Below the pieces are notes generated by a model. The model worked only from the letters and a program-made list of their open reading frames with translations, did no database searches and was not told the origin of the DNA. A stretch of 64,000 nucleotides of DNA from Bog-756 sp963777665. GTDB lineage: Bacteria > Actinomycetota > Acidimicrobiia > Acidimicrobiales > RAAP-2. The DNA lies in the NCBI GenBank assembly GCA_963777665.1, contig CAVZRJ010000001.1:1-64000 (forward strand), read 5' to 3'. Shown piece after piece: positions 8,138 to 18,724 of the stretch. Each line of letters begins with the position of its first letter. The stretch's first letter is position 1. The position numbers and the translations under genes were made by a program.

Positions 8138-8611
8138 TCAGTCGCCGGGGGACGACGTCCGATAGACGAGCACGGGTGAATGGGCATGGGACACGCAGTG
8201 CTGGCTGACCGAGCCGAGCAGCATGCCGGCGAACGCGCCATGGCCCCGGTTGGCCACGACCAAGAGCGCCGCATGCCGCGAGGCCTCCACCAGGACTTCG
8301 GCCGGATGTCCCTCGACCACCCGGTTGCGTATCTCGACCGACGGGAACGCCGCGCGCAGCGCGTCGGTGACCGGGTCCAGGACGGAGCGGGCGTCGGCTG
8401 CCGGGTCGTACCCGTCCGGCAGCGGGATGGTCGTTCCCCAGCTGATCGGAAACTGCCAGGCCGACAGCAGCAACACCCGCCTCCCGCTCAGCGCAGCTTC
8501 CGCGGCCGCCCACCGGGTCGCGCCGATCGAGGCATCTGAGCCGTCGACGCCCACCACGATGGTGTCCGCGGGGTCAGCACCCCCGTTCGCGCCTGCCAGC
8601 GGGTCGGTCAT
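8138..8611 (-). CDS. Universal stress protein (UspA family)
   Basis: A single Usp domain of about 157 residues. DTIVVGVDGSDASIGATRWA is the first strand and helix with the Asp that contacts adenine. The region HAALLVVANRGHGAFAGML followed by LGSVSQHCVSHAHSPVLVY forms the ATP-binding GxxG-x9-G(S/T) motif and the last strand. The protein likely binds ATP and works as a cytoplasmic stress regulator. ATG 8611 is preferred over GTG 8617 because AAGGAG lies at a proper 7-nt distance from the ATG. Confidence 0.88.
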   Translation of the reverse strand: MTDPLAGANGGADPADTIVVGVDGSDASIGATRWAAAEAALSGRRVLLLSAWQFPISWGTTIPLPDGYDPAADARSVLDPVTDALRAAFPSVEIRNRVVEGHPAEVLVEASRHAALLVVANRGHGAFAGMLLGSVSQHCVSHAHSPVLVYRTSSPGD

Positions 8612-8724
8612 GGTCACGCTCCTTCATATCTCTCGGCTGTCGCGGCGCGGGCCTGCGGCACGACGGACCGAGAGTAGCGGCCCGGGTCCGGACACCGCCT
8701 CTGTCGGGATCTCGATCAGGTGGG

Positions 8725-9738
<1,014 letters not shown>

Positions 9739-9757
9739 GGCCGTGTGCCCGGTCTGA

Positions 9758-10447
9758 TCACGGCGTGGCGCGCTGCACCGAGAACCAGTCTCTCGCCTCG
9801 AGGTAGGGAGAGAAGGCGGCGACGATGGCGGCGATGTCGGCCGGGCTCTTCGGCCGCTGCAGCTCGTAGAGGTGCGGGAACTCGAGCCATCCGGTCACCA
9901 GGTCCCAGAGGCGCACCGCGGCGTCGCCGACCGGAGGGTCGACCAGGACCGGCCCGAACAGCGCGTCGCCGTCATCGAAGACCAGGGTGGGTACGCCGAA
10001 TCCGCCCTTCCCGACCACGAGCTCGTGCTCGGCGAGGACCTCCTCGCCGGTGGTGGGGTCGTCGATGGCTGCACGGACGGCGCCCGGGTCGATCCCCATC
10101 TCCGTGAGGATCTCCTCGGCCACCTCCGGACGATGGGGCTTGCGCCCGTCGACATGAAGTGCCTTGCCGGCCTCTGCATACCAGCGGTCGAGCAGCTCCA
10201 TGTCCTGGCGTCGGAGCCAGGCCCCGATGCGCATCATCGACCAGCCGTAGGACCATTCTCGTTCCCAGGGGTGCTTCTTCCCTTCGACGCGGTTGATCTC
10301 CTCCAGGCTGAAGAACCGCCAGCGCACCTCGAGGCCGGTCGCCTCGCGGACGTTCCGGATCCAGAGCGAGGTCTGGTAGGCGTAGGGGCACATGATGTCG
10401 AAGTGGAAGTCGACCGCCGCCGGCCGTCTGGGGATGACCGCGCTCAT
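9758..10447 (-). CDS. DsbA-like thioredoxin-fold protein
   Basis: About 229 residues. The first strand and active-site region read AVDFHFDIMCPYAYQTSLWI, the DsbA/2-hydroxychromene-2-carboxylate isomerase layout with CPYA in place of CxxC. Only one cysteine is present, so a glutathione- or mycothiol-dependent isomerase or transferase role is more likely than disulfide formation. A helical insert rich in Trp follows, then GKGGFGVPTLVFDD with the conserved cis-Pro. ATG 10447 is chosen because AGGAGG lies 6 nt upstream. No signal peptide, so the protein is cytoplasmic. Confidence 0.75.
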   Translation of the reverse strand: MSAVIPRRPAAVDFHFDIMCPYAYQTSLWIRNVREATGLEVRWRFFSLEEINRVEGKKHPWEREWSYGWSMMRIGAWLRRQDMELLDRWYAEAGKALHVDGRKPHRPEVAEEILTEMGIDPGAVRAAIDDPTTGEEVLAEHELVVGKGGFGVPTLVFDDGDALFGPVLVDPPVGDAAVRLWDLVTGWLEFPHLYELQRPKSPADIAAIVAAFSPYLEARDWFSVQRATP

Positions 10448-10569
10448 TGCCCATCCTCCTTCGGACCGGGATTCCACTGCTCACCCACCGTGCACGGTAC
10501 ACGCACGACCTGTCGGACCGTGCAAGACCGGGGACCGGCAGCGCTCGTCGACGCAGGCGATCAGAAGTG

Positions 10570-11550
10570 TCAGAAGTGGCCGAGCACCGGGTGGGGCACG
10601 TAGGGCTCTTCGAGGCGGGCCACCTCGGACTCCTCGAGCTCGAGTGACTCTGCTGCCAGGGCGTCGGTCATGTGGCTGGTCTTGGTCGCGCCCACGATGG
10701 GAGCGGTGACCCCTGGGCGCTGGAGGAGCCATGCGAGGGCGACCTGTGCTGCGGGCACTCGCCGCTCCGCGGCCACCTCGGCCACCCGTTCGACCACGTC
10801 GAAGTCGGTGGGCTGGCTGTAGAGGTAGTCGGTGAACCCGTCGGTGTCAGATCGGGTGGTGTGCTTCTCACCCGACCGGCTGCGGTTGCCGGCGAGCACC
10901 CCACGGGCCAACGGGCTCCACGGGATCACGCCCACTCCTTGGTCGATGCACTGGGGGATCATCTCCCGCTCCTCTTCCCGGTAGATCAGGTTGTAGTGGG
11001 GCTGCATGGAGACGAACCGGGTCCAGCCGTTGCGGTCGGCGACCTGCTGCGCCTTTGCGAACTGCCAGGCGAACATGCTGCTCGCCCCGATGTAGCGGGC
11101 CTTGCCCGACCGGATGACGTCGTGTAAGGCCTCCATGGTCTCCTCGATCGGGGTGCGGCCGTCCCACCGGTGGATCTGGTAAAGGTCGACATACTCCATG
11201 TCGAGCCGCTGCAACGATGCGTCGATGGCGGACAGGATGTGCTTGCGGGAGAGGCCCGAACCGTTCTCGCCAGGGGTCATCGGCATATAGACCTTGGTGG
11301 CGACGACCACCTCGTCGCGGCTGAGGTACTTCGGCAAGAGGCGGCCGGTGGCTACCTCGGAGGCGCCCTTGGAGTAGGTGTCGGCGGTGTCGAAGAAGGT
11401 GACACCCCCTTCCACAGCGGCTCGGACGATCGGATCGGCCGCGCTCTCGTCGACCACCCAGGGCCGGTCGCTGTCGTTGCCGAAGCTCATCATGCCGAGG
11501 CAGATCCGGGACACCCGGAGTCCGGTGCGACCGAGATTGACGTAGTCCAT
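10570..11550 (-). CDS. Aldo/keto reductase
   Basis: A 326-residue enzyme with all landmarks of the Tas/YakC-type aldo/keto reductases: VNLGRTGLRVSRICLG at the start, FFDTADTYSKGASE with catalytic Asp and Tyr, VVVATKVYM with Lys, VDLYQIHRWD with His, and the NADPH-binding end around APIVGATKTSHMTDAL. It should reduce aldehydes or ketones in the cytoplasm. The start ATG 11550 has GGAGG 5 nt upstream. The DsbA-like gene lies 122 bp downstream in the same direction. Confidence 0.88.
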   Translation of the reverse strand: MDYVNLGRTGLRVSRICLGMMSFGNDSDRPWVVDESAADPIVRAAVEGGVTFFDTADTYSKGASEVATGRLLPKYLSRDEVVVATKVYMPMTPGENGSGLSRKHILSAIDASLQRLDMEYVDLYQIHRWDGRTPIEETMEALHDVIRSGKARYIGASSMFAWQFAKAQQVADRNGWTRFVSMQPHYNLIYREEEREMIPQCIDQGVGVIPWSPLARGVLAGNRSRSGEKHTTRSDTDGFTDYLYSQPTDFDVVERVAEVAAERRVPAAQVALAWLLQRPGVTAPIVGATKTSHMTDALAAESLELEESEVARLEEPYVPHPVLGHF

Positions 11551-11825
11551 GGGGACCTCCAGCGGGTCGGGGACGCGGGTTGCCGACGACGAATGCCCTC
11601 GTCCGGCGACCCGGTCCGTCCAGCGGTCACCATAGGGGATCGACCGCGGTCGTGACCAGGGAGTCCTTGGTCTCCGCGGTTCCCAGCCGGCTCACAGCTG
11701 GCGTTCGTGAGGATCTTAGATCGCACTGTTCTCATGTCGGTGGCGACCTGGGCCGCGACCCGAGCCGGACAGGGTAGGCAGACGACAGAGGTGGCGCGAG
11801 TCACCGGAAGGCAGGCGAGTCACAA

Positions 11826-13157
11826 GTGCGACATCGACAGCGAGCGGTCCGTTCGAAGAAGTGGATGCTCGCGGTTGGAGCGGTGATCGTGCTCGTCGGT
11901 GCCGGTCTTGGCACCTGGTTCGCCACCCGCAGCTCGGGTGCGGCCACAACGGGGATCACGACGACGACGTCCGTGCAGACCGTCGCCACCGGGACCATCA
12001 CCCAGACGATCGCGGCCACCGGCACCATCGAGCCGGCCAGCCAGGCGAATCTCAACTTCGCCGTCTCCGGAACGGTGACCGCGGTGAACGTGACCGCCGG
12101 GCAGACCGTGGCCGCCGGCCAGGCCCTGGCCACGGTGAACCAGACCGCCCTCAACGCATCCCTGGCCCAGGCCCAGGCAGCCCTGGCCAACGACCAGGCG
12201 CAACTGTCCGCGGATCAAGCGGCAGGCGCGTCGGCCACGCAGATCGCCCTCGATAATGCCAACATCGCGTCGGCGCAGAGCCAGGTGACCAGCGCCCAGG
12301 CCTCGGTCAACGACGCGACCCTGGTGTCCACCATCGCCGGCACGGTGGCGTCGGTCGACCTCACCGTCGCGCAACAGGTGTCGGCCTCCGCCTCCTCGTC
12401 GGCGTCCGCCCCCTCCGGGTCGTCCGGATCATCGGGGTCGGGCTCCGCCGGCTCCGGATCATCGGGATCGGGCTCCGCCGGTTCCGGATCATCGGGGTCG
12501 GGCTCCGCCGGCTCGGGATCGACCGGCTCGTCCGGATCGACCGCCCAGGTGGTCGTGGTGTCGACCGGTTCCTACATCGTGAACGCGTCGGTCACCAGCA
12601 CGTCGGTCTCCCAGCTCCTGGCCGGGGATCAGGCCACCATCAGCGTGTCCGGATCGACGACGCCGGTCTACGGGACGGTGGGTTCAATCGGATTACTGGC
12701 CAGCACGACCTCTGGGGTCTCTTCCTTCCCGGTCGTGATCGACGTCACCGGCAGCCCTCCGGGGCTCTTCGGTGGCTCGAGTGCCAACGTGACCATCACC
12801 GTCAAGGAGCTCCAGAACGTCGTCGTGGTGCCGACGACCGCCATCACCTACAGCGGGGGCGCTACGACCGTCACGCTCGACTCCGGCGGGCAGAAGGTGT
12901 CCCAGAACGTGACCATCGGCGCCGCCTCGGGTGGCCAGACGCAGATCGTGAGCGGCCTCTCCGTCGGACAGAAGATCTATGTGACCTCCGTGTCCTTCCG
13001 GCTGCCACTCGGCGCATCGGGTCGAACGGGAACCGGCGGCGGGGGTGGCTTCGGCGGCGGGGGAGGCTTCGGCGGCGGGGGTGGCTTCGGCGCCGGGGGT
13101 GGCTTCGGCGGCGGCGGCGGCGGCTTCGGGGGCGGCGGCTTCGGGGGCGGCGGATGA
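11826..13157 (+). CDS. MacA-like periplasmic adaptor with Ser/Gly insert and Gly/Phe tail
   Basis: A 443-residue membrane-fusion (adaptor) protein starting at GTG 11826. A basic N-terminus and one membrane segment (about 13-31) are followed by a lipoyl half-motif (LNFAVSGTVTAVNVTAGQTV), a short Ala/Gln-rich hairpin (about 95-160), and a second lipoyl half (VSTIAGTVASVDLTVAQQV). An unusual Ser/Gly linker (about 187-240) contains three copies of a 10-residue unit. Next come the beta-barrel and membrane-proximal parts. The last 45 residues are almost only Gly and Phe. The hairpin is short, as expected in an organism without a TolC-type tunnel. The gene overlaps the ATPase gene by 4 bp (ATGA), so the two are translationally coupled. 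Confidence 0.85.
   Translation: MRHRQRAVRSKKWMLAVGAVIVLVGAGLGTWFATRSSGAATTGITTTTSVQTVATGTITQTIAATGTIEPASQANLNFAVSGTVTAVNVTAGQTVAAGQALATVNQTALNASLAQAQAALANDQAQLSADQAAGASATQIALDNANIASAQSQVTSAQASVNDATLVSTIAGTVASVDLTVAQQVSASASSSASAPSGSSGSSGSGSAGSGSSGSGSAGSGSSGSGSAGSGSTGSSGSTAQVVVVSTGSYIVNASVTSTSVSQLLAGDQATISVSGSTTPVYGTVGSIGLLASTTSGVSSFPVVIDVTGSPPGLFGGSSANVTITVKELQNVVVVPTTAITYSGGATTVTLDSGGQKVSQNVTIGAASGGQTQIVSGLSVGQKIYVTSVSFRLPLGASGRTGTGGGGGFGGGGGFGGGGGFGAGGGFGGGGGGFGGGGFGGGG
12423..12512 (+). repeat. 30-bp tandem repeat, three copies
   Basis: Three head-to-tail copies (12423-12452, 12453-12482, 12483-12512) differ at only two positions and encode the repeated peptide SGSSGSGSAG inside the adaptor. 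The repeats keep frame, so copy-number change would only lengthen or shorten the linker. Confidence 0.85.
13036..13156 (+). repeat. Gly/Phe-coding imperfect repeats at the adaptor C-terminus
   Basis: Repeated units of the type GGCTTCGGCGGCGGGGG encode a tail of GGGF and GGGGF blocks. Similar but shorter G/F-rich blocks occur in the DUF5666 lipoprotein (about 15715-15790) and at the end of the second adaptor (about 17965-18010). Confidence 0.75.
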
Positions 13158-13957
13158 CCATCTCACCCGTCGGTCAGTCCCGAGACAGCCACTCCCCGGA
13201 CGAGACCGCCCAGATCCGCATGGACCACCACACCGACGAGCATCCTCGGGTCACGACTCCGGTCATCGAGGTGGTCGACGTGTGGAAGACCTACCGGAAC
13301 GGCTCGCTCGAGGTCGACGCCCTGCGTGGGGTCTCCTTCGAGATCGACACGGGCGAGTACGTGGCGATCATGGGTCCCTCGGGGTCCGGCAAGTCGACGC
13401 TCATGCACATCCTCGGCTGCCTCGACATCCCCACCTCGGGCGCGTTCCACTTGGCCGGCGAGGACGTGAGCGCGATGTCCGAGGAGGAGCTGGCCCACGT
13501 TCGCAATCGGCGGATCGGATTCGTCTTCCAGCAGTTCAACCTGCTCTCCACCCTCTCGGCTCAGCGCAACGTCGAGCTGCCGCTGCTCTACGCCGGTGTC
13601 GAACGGCCCGAGCGCCGGAGGCGCGCCCTGGACGCGCTCGAGAGGGTCGGGCTCGCCGATCGGGTCGACCACCGTCCCGGAGAGCTCTCCGGCGGACAGC
13701 AGCAGCGAGTGGCGATGGCACGCGCGCTGGTGACCGATCCGGACCTCATCCTGGCCGACGAGCCGACCGGCAACCTCGACTCGGTCTCGGCCCACGACGT
13801 GCTCTCCCTGCTCATCGATCTCCACCGGAGCGGACGGACCATCGTGCTCATCACCCACGACGCGGATGTGACCGAGACAGCCAGTCGCACCCTACGGATC
13901 AGGGACGGTCAGATCCTCGATCTGGCCGCGGCCGGGGGCGGGGTGGTGGGTGCATGA
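13154..13957 (+). CDS. ABC transporter ATP-binding protein, MacB/LolD type
   Basis: A 267-residue ATPase. Walker A is GPSGSGKST (about residues 74-82), the Q-loop lies in VFQQFNLL, the signature is LSGGQQQRVAMARAL, Walker B is LILADEPTGNLDS and the H-loop is LITHDAD. This set, with the TGNLDS extension, is characteristic of the MacB/LolD branch that powers FtsX-fold permeases. A 35-residue N-terminal extension precedes the domain. ATG 13154 overlaps the stop of the adaptor, and the ORF ends in an ATGA overlap with the permease, so the three form one coupled unit. Confidence 0.92.
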   Translation: MTISPVGQSRDSHSPDETAQIRMDHHTDEHPRVTTPVIEVVDVWKTYRNGSLEVDALRGVSFEIDTGEYVAIMGPSGSGKSTLMHILGCLDIPTSGAFHLAGEDVSAMSEEELAHVRNRRIGFVFQQFNLLSTLSAQRNVELPLLYAGVERPERRRRALDALERVGLADRVDHRPGELSGGQQQRVAMARALVTDPDLILADEPTGNLDSVSAHDVLSLLIDLHRSGRTIVLITHDADVTETASRTLRIRDGQILDLAAAGGGVVGA

Positions 13958-15198
13958 ATCTCCTCGAGACGTTTCGGACGGGCATGGAAGCAGTCGTCGC
14001 TCATCGGCTGCGGTCCGGCCTGACCGTGCTCGGCATCATGATCGGCATCACCGCGGTGATCCTCACCGTGGGCTTGGGCGAAGGTGCCCAGCAGCAGGTC
14101 GGATCAGAGATCTCGGCTCTGGGCTCGAACCTGCTGACGGTGACCCCGGGAAGCACGACCTCGAGCTCGGGCATCCGCGGTGGATTCGGCTCGGCGTCGA
14201 CCCTGACCGTGGGCGACGCTGCCGCACTCGATTCGAAGGTGGTCGCGCCGGACGTCAACGCGGTGGCCCCGGCCACCTCCTCGAACGAGAACCTGGTCGC
14301 GGGATCGAACAACTGGACGACCACTGCGGTGGGCACCGACCCCTCATGGCTGACCGTGCGGGGCCGGTCCATCACCGAGGGGCGTTTCATCGCCGCCCAT
14401 GACGTAGCCACCCGCGCGTCGGTGGTCGTGCTCGGCGCGACCACCTCCCAGGAGCTGTTCGGCTTCCGCGACCCGCTCGGGCAGACCGTCAACATCGCCG
14501 GTCAGCCGATGACGGTGATCGGCGTGCTGAACACGGTTGGGTCGTCGTCGACGTCGTCGCAAGTCGCCAATCCCGACGACCAGGCGATCCTGCCGCTCAC
14601 CACTGCGTCGGCGCTCCTCTTCGGGCCTGCAAGCCGGAACTCGGTGAGCCAGATCCTGATCCAGGCCACCTCGGGAAACACCTTGAGCGCGGCGTACCAG
14701 GAGGCCGACGCGGAACTGCTCAGCCTCCACCAGATCACCTCTACGACCAATGCCGACTTCACCATCACCAGTGAGCAGCAGGTTCTCTCGACCGCCACCT
14801 CGGTCGACAAGACCCTGACGGTGCTGCTCGGAGGGGTTGCCGGCATCTCCCTGCTGGTGGGGGGGATCGGGGTGATGAACATCATGTTGGTCTCCGTCAC
14901 CGAACGGATCCGAGAGATCGGCTTGCGCAAGGCCCTCGGCGCGACGCCGCGGGTGATCCGCCGGCAGTTCCTGGTCGAGGCTTCGGTGCTCGGATCGGTC
15001 GGCGGAGTGCTCGGCGCGGTGCTCGGTCTCATCGGGGCCGAGGTCCTGCCCCATTTCATCTCCAACCCGATTGCTATCTCACCCGTGGCGGCGGTCGGGG
15101 CCATTGCGGTGGCCATCGCGATCGGCATCGGCTTCGGCGTCTACCCGGCCAGCCGTGCCGCCCGTCTCGCCCCCATCGACGCACTCCGTAGTGAGTGA
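13954..15198 (+). CDS. MacB-type ABC transporter permease
   Basis: A 414-residue permease with the FtsX/MacB plan: one membrane helix near residues 22-45 (LTVLGIMIGITAVILTVGLG), a large external domain of about 230 residues rich in Ser and Thr (MacB periplasmic core type, with SGIRGGFGSASTLTVGDA and NVIGVLNTVG-like strands), then three helices (about 290-410) around GIGVMNIMLVSVTERIREIGLRKALGA, the hallmark coupling motif of this family. Together with the ATPase and adaptors it should form a mechanotransmission-type exporter. ATG 13954 lies in an ATGA overlap with the upstream gene; an ORF open much further upstream in the same frame is only an overlap with the ATPase gene. Confidence 0.92.
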   Translation: MNLLETFRTGMEAVVAHRLRSGLTVLGIMIGITAVILTVGLGEGAQQQVGSEISALGSNLLTVTPGSTTSSSGIRGGFGSASTLTVGDAAALDSKVVAPDVNAVAPATSSNENLVAGSNNWTTTAVGTDPSWLTVRGRSITEGRFIAAHDVATRASVVVLGATTSQELFGFRDPLGQTVNIAGQPMTVIGVLNTVGSSSTSSQVANPDDQAILPLTTASALLFGPASRNSVSQILIQATSGNTLSAAYQEADAELLSLHQITSTTNADFTITSEQQVLSTATSVDKTLTVLLGGVAGISLLVGGIGVMNIMLVSVTERIREIGLRKALGATPRVIRRQFLVEASVLGSVGGVLGAVLGLIGAEVLPHFISNPIAISPVAAVGAIAVAIAIGIGFGVYPASRAARLAPIDALRSE

Positions 15199-15241
15199 GC
15201 ATCGTTCCCATCCCTTACCGACACCCACGAAGGAAGCAACC

Positions 15242-16153
15242 ATGACCCACGACACGACCACCACCGCCCACGGAGATCCGGGAGCGCCCGTCCGGTCCGG
15301 CCGTCGGCACCGTACCGGCGCGGTCGCCGCCCTCGGGGTGGCCGCTCTCACCCTCGCTGCCTGCGGCGCGGCGTCGTCGGCCCCGACCACGACCACCTCG
15401 CCGAAGTCGACCGCCCCCGGCGGCGGCTCGTCCACACCCCGCTCGTTCCCTGGGACCTCGGGCACCATCGCGGCGATCAACGGCACCTCGCTCGAGGTGC
15501 AGAACCCGACCACCGGACAGACGACGGTGACCTACACGGCGAGCACGACATTCAGTCAGACCACCACCGCCTCTTTGGCGTCGGTGACCGCGGGCTCGTG
15601 CATCTCCGCCTTCGGCAAGCCCACCTCAGCGTCGTCGTCAACCACGCCGCTCGGTGAGCCCATCACGGCCACGACCGTCTCGATCAGCCAGCCCGTCTCG
15701 GGCTCCTGCACCGGCGGCTTCGGGGGCCGGGCCGGAGGCCGGACCGGAGGTGGCTCTGGCGCCGGTGGTGGATTCGGACCCGGGGGGACCGGTACCTCGG
15801 GTGGTCGCACGTCACCCCCCGCCGGCGGCCGGTTCGGAAACGGCCAGTTCGGTGCCGCGTCGGGCATGGTGACCGGAGTCAGCGGATCGGCGGTCACCGT
15901 CGCCGAGACGAACCCCCGGACCAAGGCGACCTCGAGTGTCGTGGTCACGCTCACAGCGGCCACGACCTTCACCGCGACTGGAACGGCGTCCCCGTCGGCA
16001 CTGGCGGTCGGACAGTGCGCACGTGCCGTCGGGACCGCCAACACCACCGGAGCGGTCACCGCCCGGAGCATCACGCTTTCGTCACCGACCTCCAGCGGGT
16101 GCACCACCGGATTCGGGTTCCGCGGCGGCGCAGCCGCGAGCGCCGGTGCCTGA
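15242..16153 (+). CDS. Lipoprotein with two DUF5666-like domains
   Basis: A 303-residue protein with a basic N-terminus, a hydrophobic stretch and lipobox LAAC (Cys near 41), so it is a predicted surface lipoprotein. Two similar beta domains follow: GTIAAINGTSLEVQNPTTGQ to TVSIS, and GMVTGVSGSAVTVAETNP to RSITLS. Both have the DUF5666 pattern of short beta strands and a central xGxCxxAxG segment. Between and after them lie Gly/Phe/Arg-rich linkers (GGFGGRAGGRTGG and related). ATG 15242 follows AAGGA. The position between permease and second adaptor argues for a role in the same export system, perhaps as substrate or assembly factor; that is inference. Confidence 0.75.
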   Translation: MTHDTTTTAHGDPGAPVRSGRRHRTGAVAALGVAALTLAACGAASSAPTTTTSPKSTAPGGGSSTPRSFPGTSGTIAAINGTSLEVQNPTTGQTTVTYTASTTFSQTTTASLASVTAGSCISAFGKPTSASSSTTPLGEPITATTVSISQPVSGSCTGGFGGRAGGRTGGGSGAGGGFGPGGTGTSGGRTSPPAGGRFGNGQFGAASGMVTGVSGSAVTVAETNPRTKATSSVVVTLTAATTFTATGTASPSALAVGQCARAVGTANTTGAVTARSITLSSPTSSGCTTGFGFRGGAAASAGA

Positions 16154-18040
16154 CCGGCCACCGCCGCCCGCCGGACCGCCCGGTGAGCTCGCGACGAGCG
16201 AGCCGGCGGCTGCCGTGGCGTTGCCGGTGCCCGGAAGCAATCGGATGCGCGCACGGCTCTCGCCCTTTCGGGTGATCGTGGTCACGGTCCTGGTCGCGGC
16301 TGCCGTCTCCGCGTGGTTGCTCACCCGCCCGTCGACTCCGGCGTACCGGACCGCCGACGTCGGAACCGGCACGGCTGTGGCGACCCTCGCGTCGGTGGGC
16401 ACGGTCACCCCGGTCAACCAGGCGGACCTCTCGTTCGCGGTGGCCGGGACAGTCGGGGATGTCAACGTGACGGTGGGTCAACAGGTGACCGCCGGCCAGG
16501 TGGTGGCTTCACTCGAGACCACCCCGCTCGAGAACGCCATCGTGGCCGCCGACGCGTCGCTTGCATCAGCTCAGGCCACGCTCGCCAGCGACGAGGCCAG
16601 TCAGGCGGCGGCGTCCGCCGCGTCCTCGGCATCACCGACCGGGTCGACGGGTACGTCCGGTGCGCCCTCTGTGGGGTCGGTGGCGGCCGCCGGCGGCACG
16701 GCCCCGACCACCGCGCCGTCGAAGAGCGGGGGACATCTTCCGCTTCGAGCGAGCAGGTCGCCAAGCTCCAGGCCACCCTGCTGGCCGACCAGAAGCGGTT
16801 GGACTCGGACTCCGCCGCGGCCGGTGCCGCACTGGCTCAGGCGAGCACGCTGTGCGTGCCTCCGGCCACCCCGGGCGTGACCGGTGCACCGTCAGGCGCT
16901 GCACCGTCAGGTGGCCCCCCGTCGGGGGGTGGCCCGGGACACCCCGCCGCGACCTGTTCGGCGGCCCTCAGCCAGGCCTCGGTGGCTCAGGCTGCCGTCT
17001 CCGCCGACATCACGACCGTCCAGAAGGACGAGGCGGCGCTCAACGCGGCCCTCGGCGCAACGGGGAGCGGGGGCACGACGTCCGGATCTCCCGGGAACGG
17101 TTCGGGTACTCCGGGTGCCGGTCAGTCCGGCACCGCTGCCACCGCGACCACCACCTCCGTCCCGATCACGACAACCACCGGACCCACGTCCACCACCGGG
17201 ACCTCGAGCGGGACCGCGAATGGCGGCAGCTCGACGGCCGGGGCGGGAGCTTCCAAGAACAAGGCCGTGACTCCCGAGAAGCTCGCCCTCGATCAGGCCG
17301 ACATCGATGTGGCACAGACCGCTCTTGCCAACGCCCAGCAAGCACTCGGCAACGCCAACCTGGTCAGCACGATCTCCGGGACGGTGGGATCGGTCAGCGT
17401 CGCCGGCGGCCAGTCGGTCCAGGCCGGCTCACCCTCAGGGACGCCACAGGTGGTGGTGGTCGGCTCAGGGTCGTCGTATGAGGTGGCCACGACCGTCCCG
17501 GTCACAGCTGTCAGCAAGGTGGCCGTGGGCCAACAGGCACTGGTCACCCCCGATGCGATCGAGGGGGCGCTCGAGGGGAGGGTGACCGCCATCGGCGTGC
17601 TCGCCACGTCCTCGTCGACAGCCACCACCTATCCGGTGACCATCTCGCTCGACTCGCCCGACCTCGGACCCTTTTCCGGAGCGGAGGCCACTGTCTCGAT
17701 CGTGACGCAGCGCGCCGTGAATGTCACGACAGTGCCGACCTCGGCGGTGCACACGATCGGGACCAGCCACCTCGTCACCGTCGTCGACGGCTCGAAAGTG
17801 ACGTCCGTGCCGGTCAAGGTGGGAACCGTCGGGGCCGAGCTCACCCAGATCATCTCCGGGATCACGGTCGGTCAACGCGTGTCCCTGGCGAACATGGCCC
17901 AACCGGTGCCCACGTCGTCGACCACCACGCGTGCAGGACTCGGAGGGCTGGGTGGCGTCACCATCGGGGGAGGAGGCTTCGGAGGGGGAGGCGGCTTCGG
18001 AGGGGGAGGCACGTCCCGGGTGGGGACCGCCAAAGGCTGA
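16146..18040 (+). CDS. Second MacA-like adaptor protein (frameshifted)
   Basis: Starts at GTG 16146, overlapping the lipoprotein gene by 8 bp (ATG 16245 is an alternative just before the membrane segment). The first lipoyl half reads LSFAVAGTVGDVNVTVGQQV, then a hairpin with Ala/Gln-rich helices and large Ser/Gly/Thr/Pro inserts, a second lipoyl half (VSTISGTVGSVSVAGGQSV), barrel domains and a Gly/Phe-rich end. The frame changes near 16733 inside a run of five G residues; one added G restores a continuous reading frame of about 630 codons. The first adaptor is clearly a paralog, so the operon encodes two different adaptors for one pump. The break is more likely a sequencing error than a real mutation. 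Confidence 0.75.
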
Positions 18041-18169
18041 CCCCTGACCTGAAAGGCGGGACCTGTTGGTGCGCGACCCCGTTCGGGTCGGCCACCGACC
18101 AAGGGTCGGTGAAGCCCAGAACGGTCCGGATCAAGCCATGGAGCCCGGCGGCGTGGCAGCATCCATGCC

Positions 18170-18637
18170 ATGCCGATCCTCGTGGTCCGACATGCCCGGG
18201 CCGGGCGCCGGAGCGCCTATCACGGCGATGACCGGGACCGTCCGCTCTCGGCGCGGGGACGGGCCCAGGCCGAGGCGCTGGTGGGACTGTTGAGCGGGTA
18301 CCGGCCACGGCGCATCCTCTCGAGCCCCTATGTGCGCTGCTGCGAGACCGTCCGTCCTCTCTCCGAGGCCCTGGGTCTGCCGGTCGAGTCGGTCGAAGAG
18401 CTGGGTGAGGGTCACGGTCCCGCGGCACTGACCCTGCTCGAACGCATGGCCGGTGAGTCCGCCGTGCTCTGCACCCACCGGGACATCTCCACAGCGTTGC
18501 TGGCCGTACTGGCCGATGGCACGACGGCCAAGGAACGCCACGCCCTGCGCCTCCAGAAGGCAGAAGCCTGGGTGGTCCAGTCGACGGGCGCCCGCCTGAC
18601 CATCGTCGACCACCTCCGGTCGGTGGTCCCTCCATGA
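18170..18637 (+). CDS. sixA: SixA-like phosphohistidine phosphatase (histidine phosphatase superfamily)
   Basis: A 155-residue protein. The catalytic RHG-type motif appears as VVRHARAG at the N-terminus, the second Arg in ILSSPYVRC and the second catalytic His in LCTHRDI. RPLSARGRAQAEAL is the usual helix after the first motif. Short members of this size include SixA, which removes phosphate from phosphohistidine in signalling proteins, and other small-molecule phosphatases. The MurL gene follows 87 bp later in the same direction; no functional link is evident. Confidence 0.8.
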   Translation: MPILVVRHARAGRRSAYHGDDRDRPLSARGRAQAEALVGLLSGYRPRRILSSPYVRCCETVRPLSEALGLPVESVEELGEGHGPAALTLLERMAGESAVLCTHRDISTALLAVLADGTTAKERHALRLQKAEAWVVQSTGARLTIVDHLRSVVPP

Positions 18638-18724
18638 ACCGGCGTCCCACCTCGACTCGGCCGCCGAGGGCGACCCGCGGCACCGGCCGGGGTCCGGCCT
18701 CGCTGCCACTACGCTGAACGTCCC

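Noticed and set aside
12423..13156. CRISPR-like repeats
   Set aside because: Repeats are tandem, without spacers, and in frame within a coding region.
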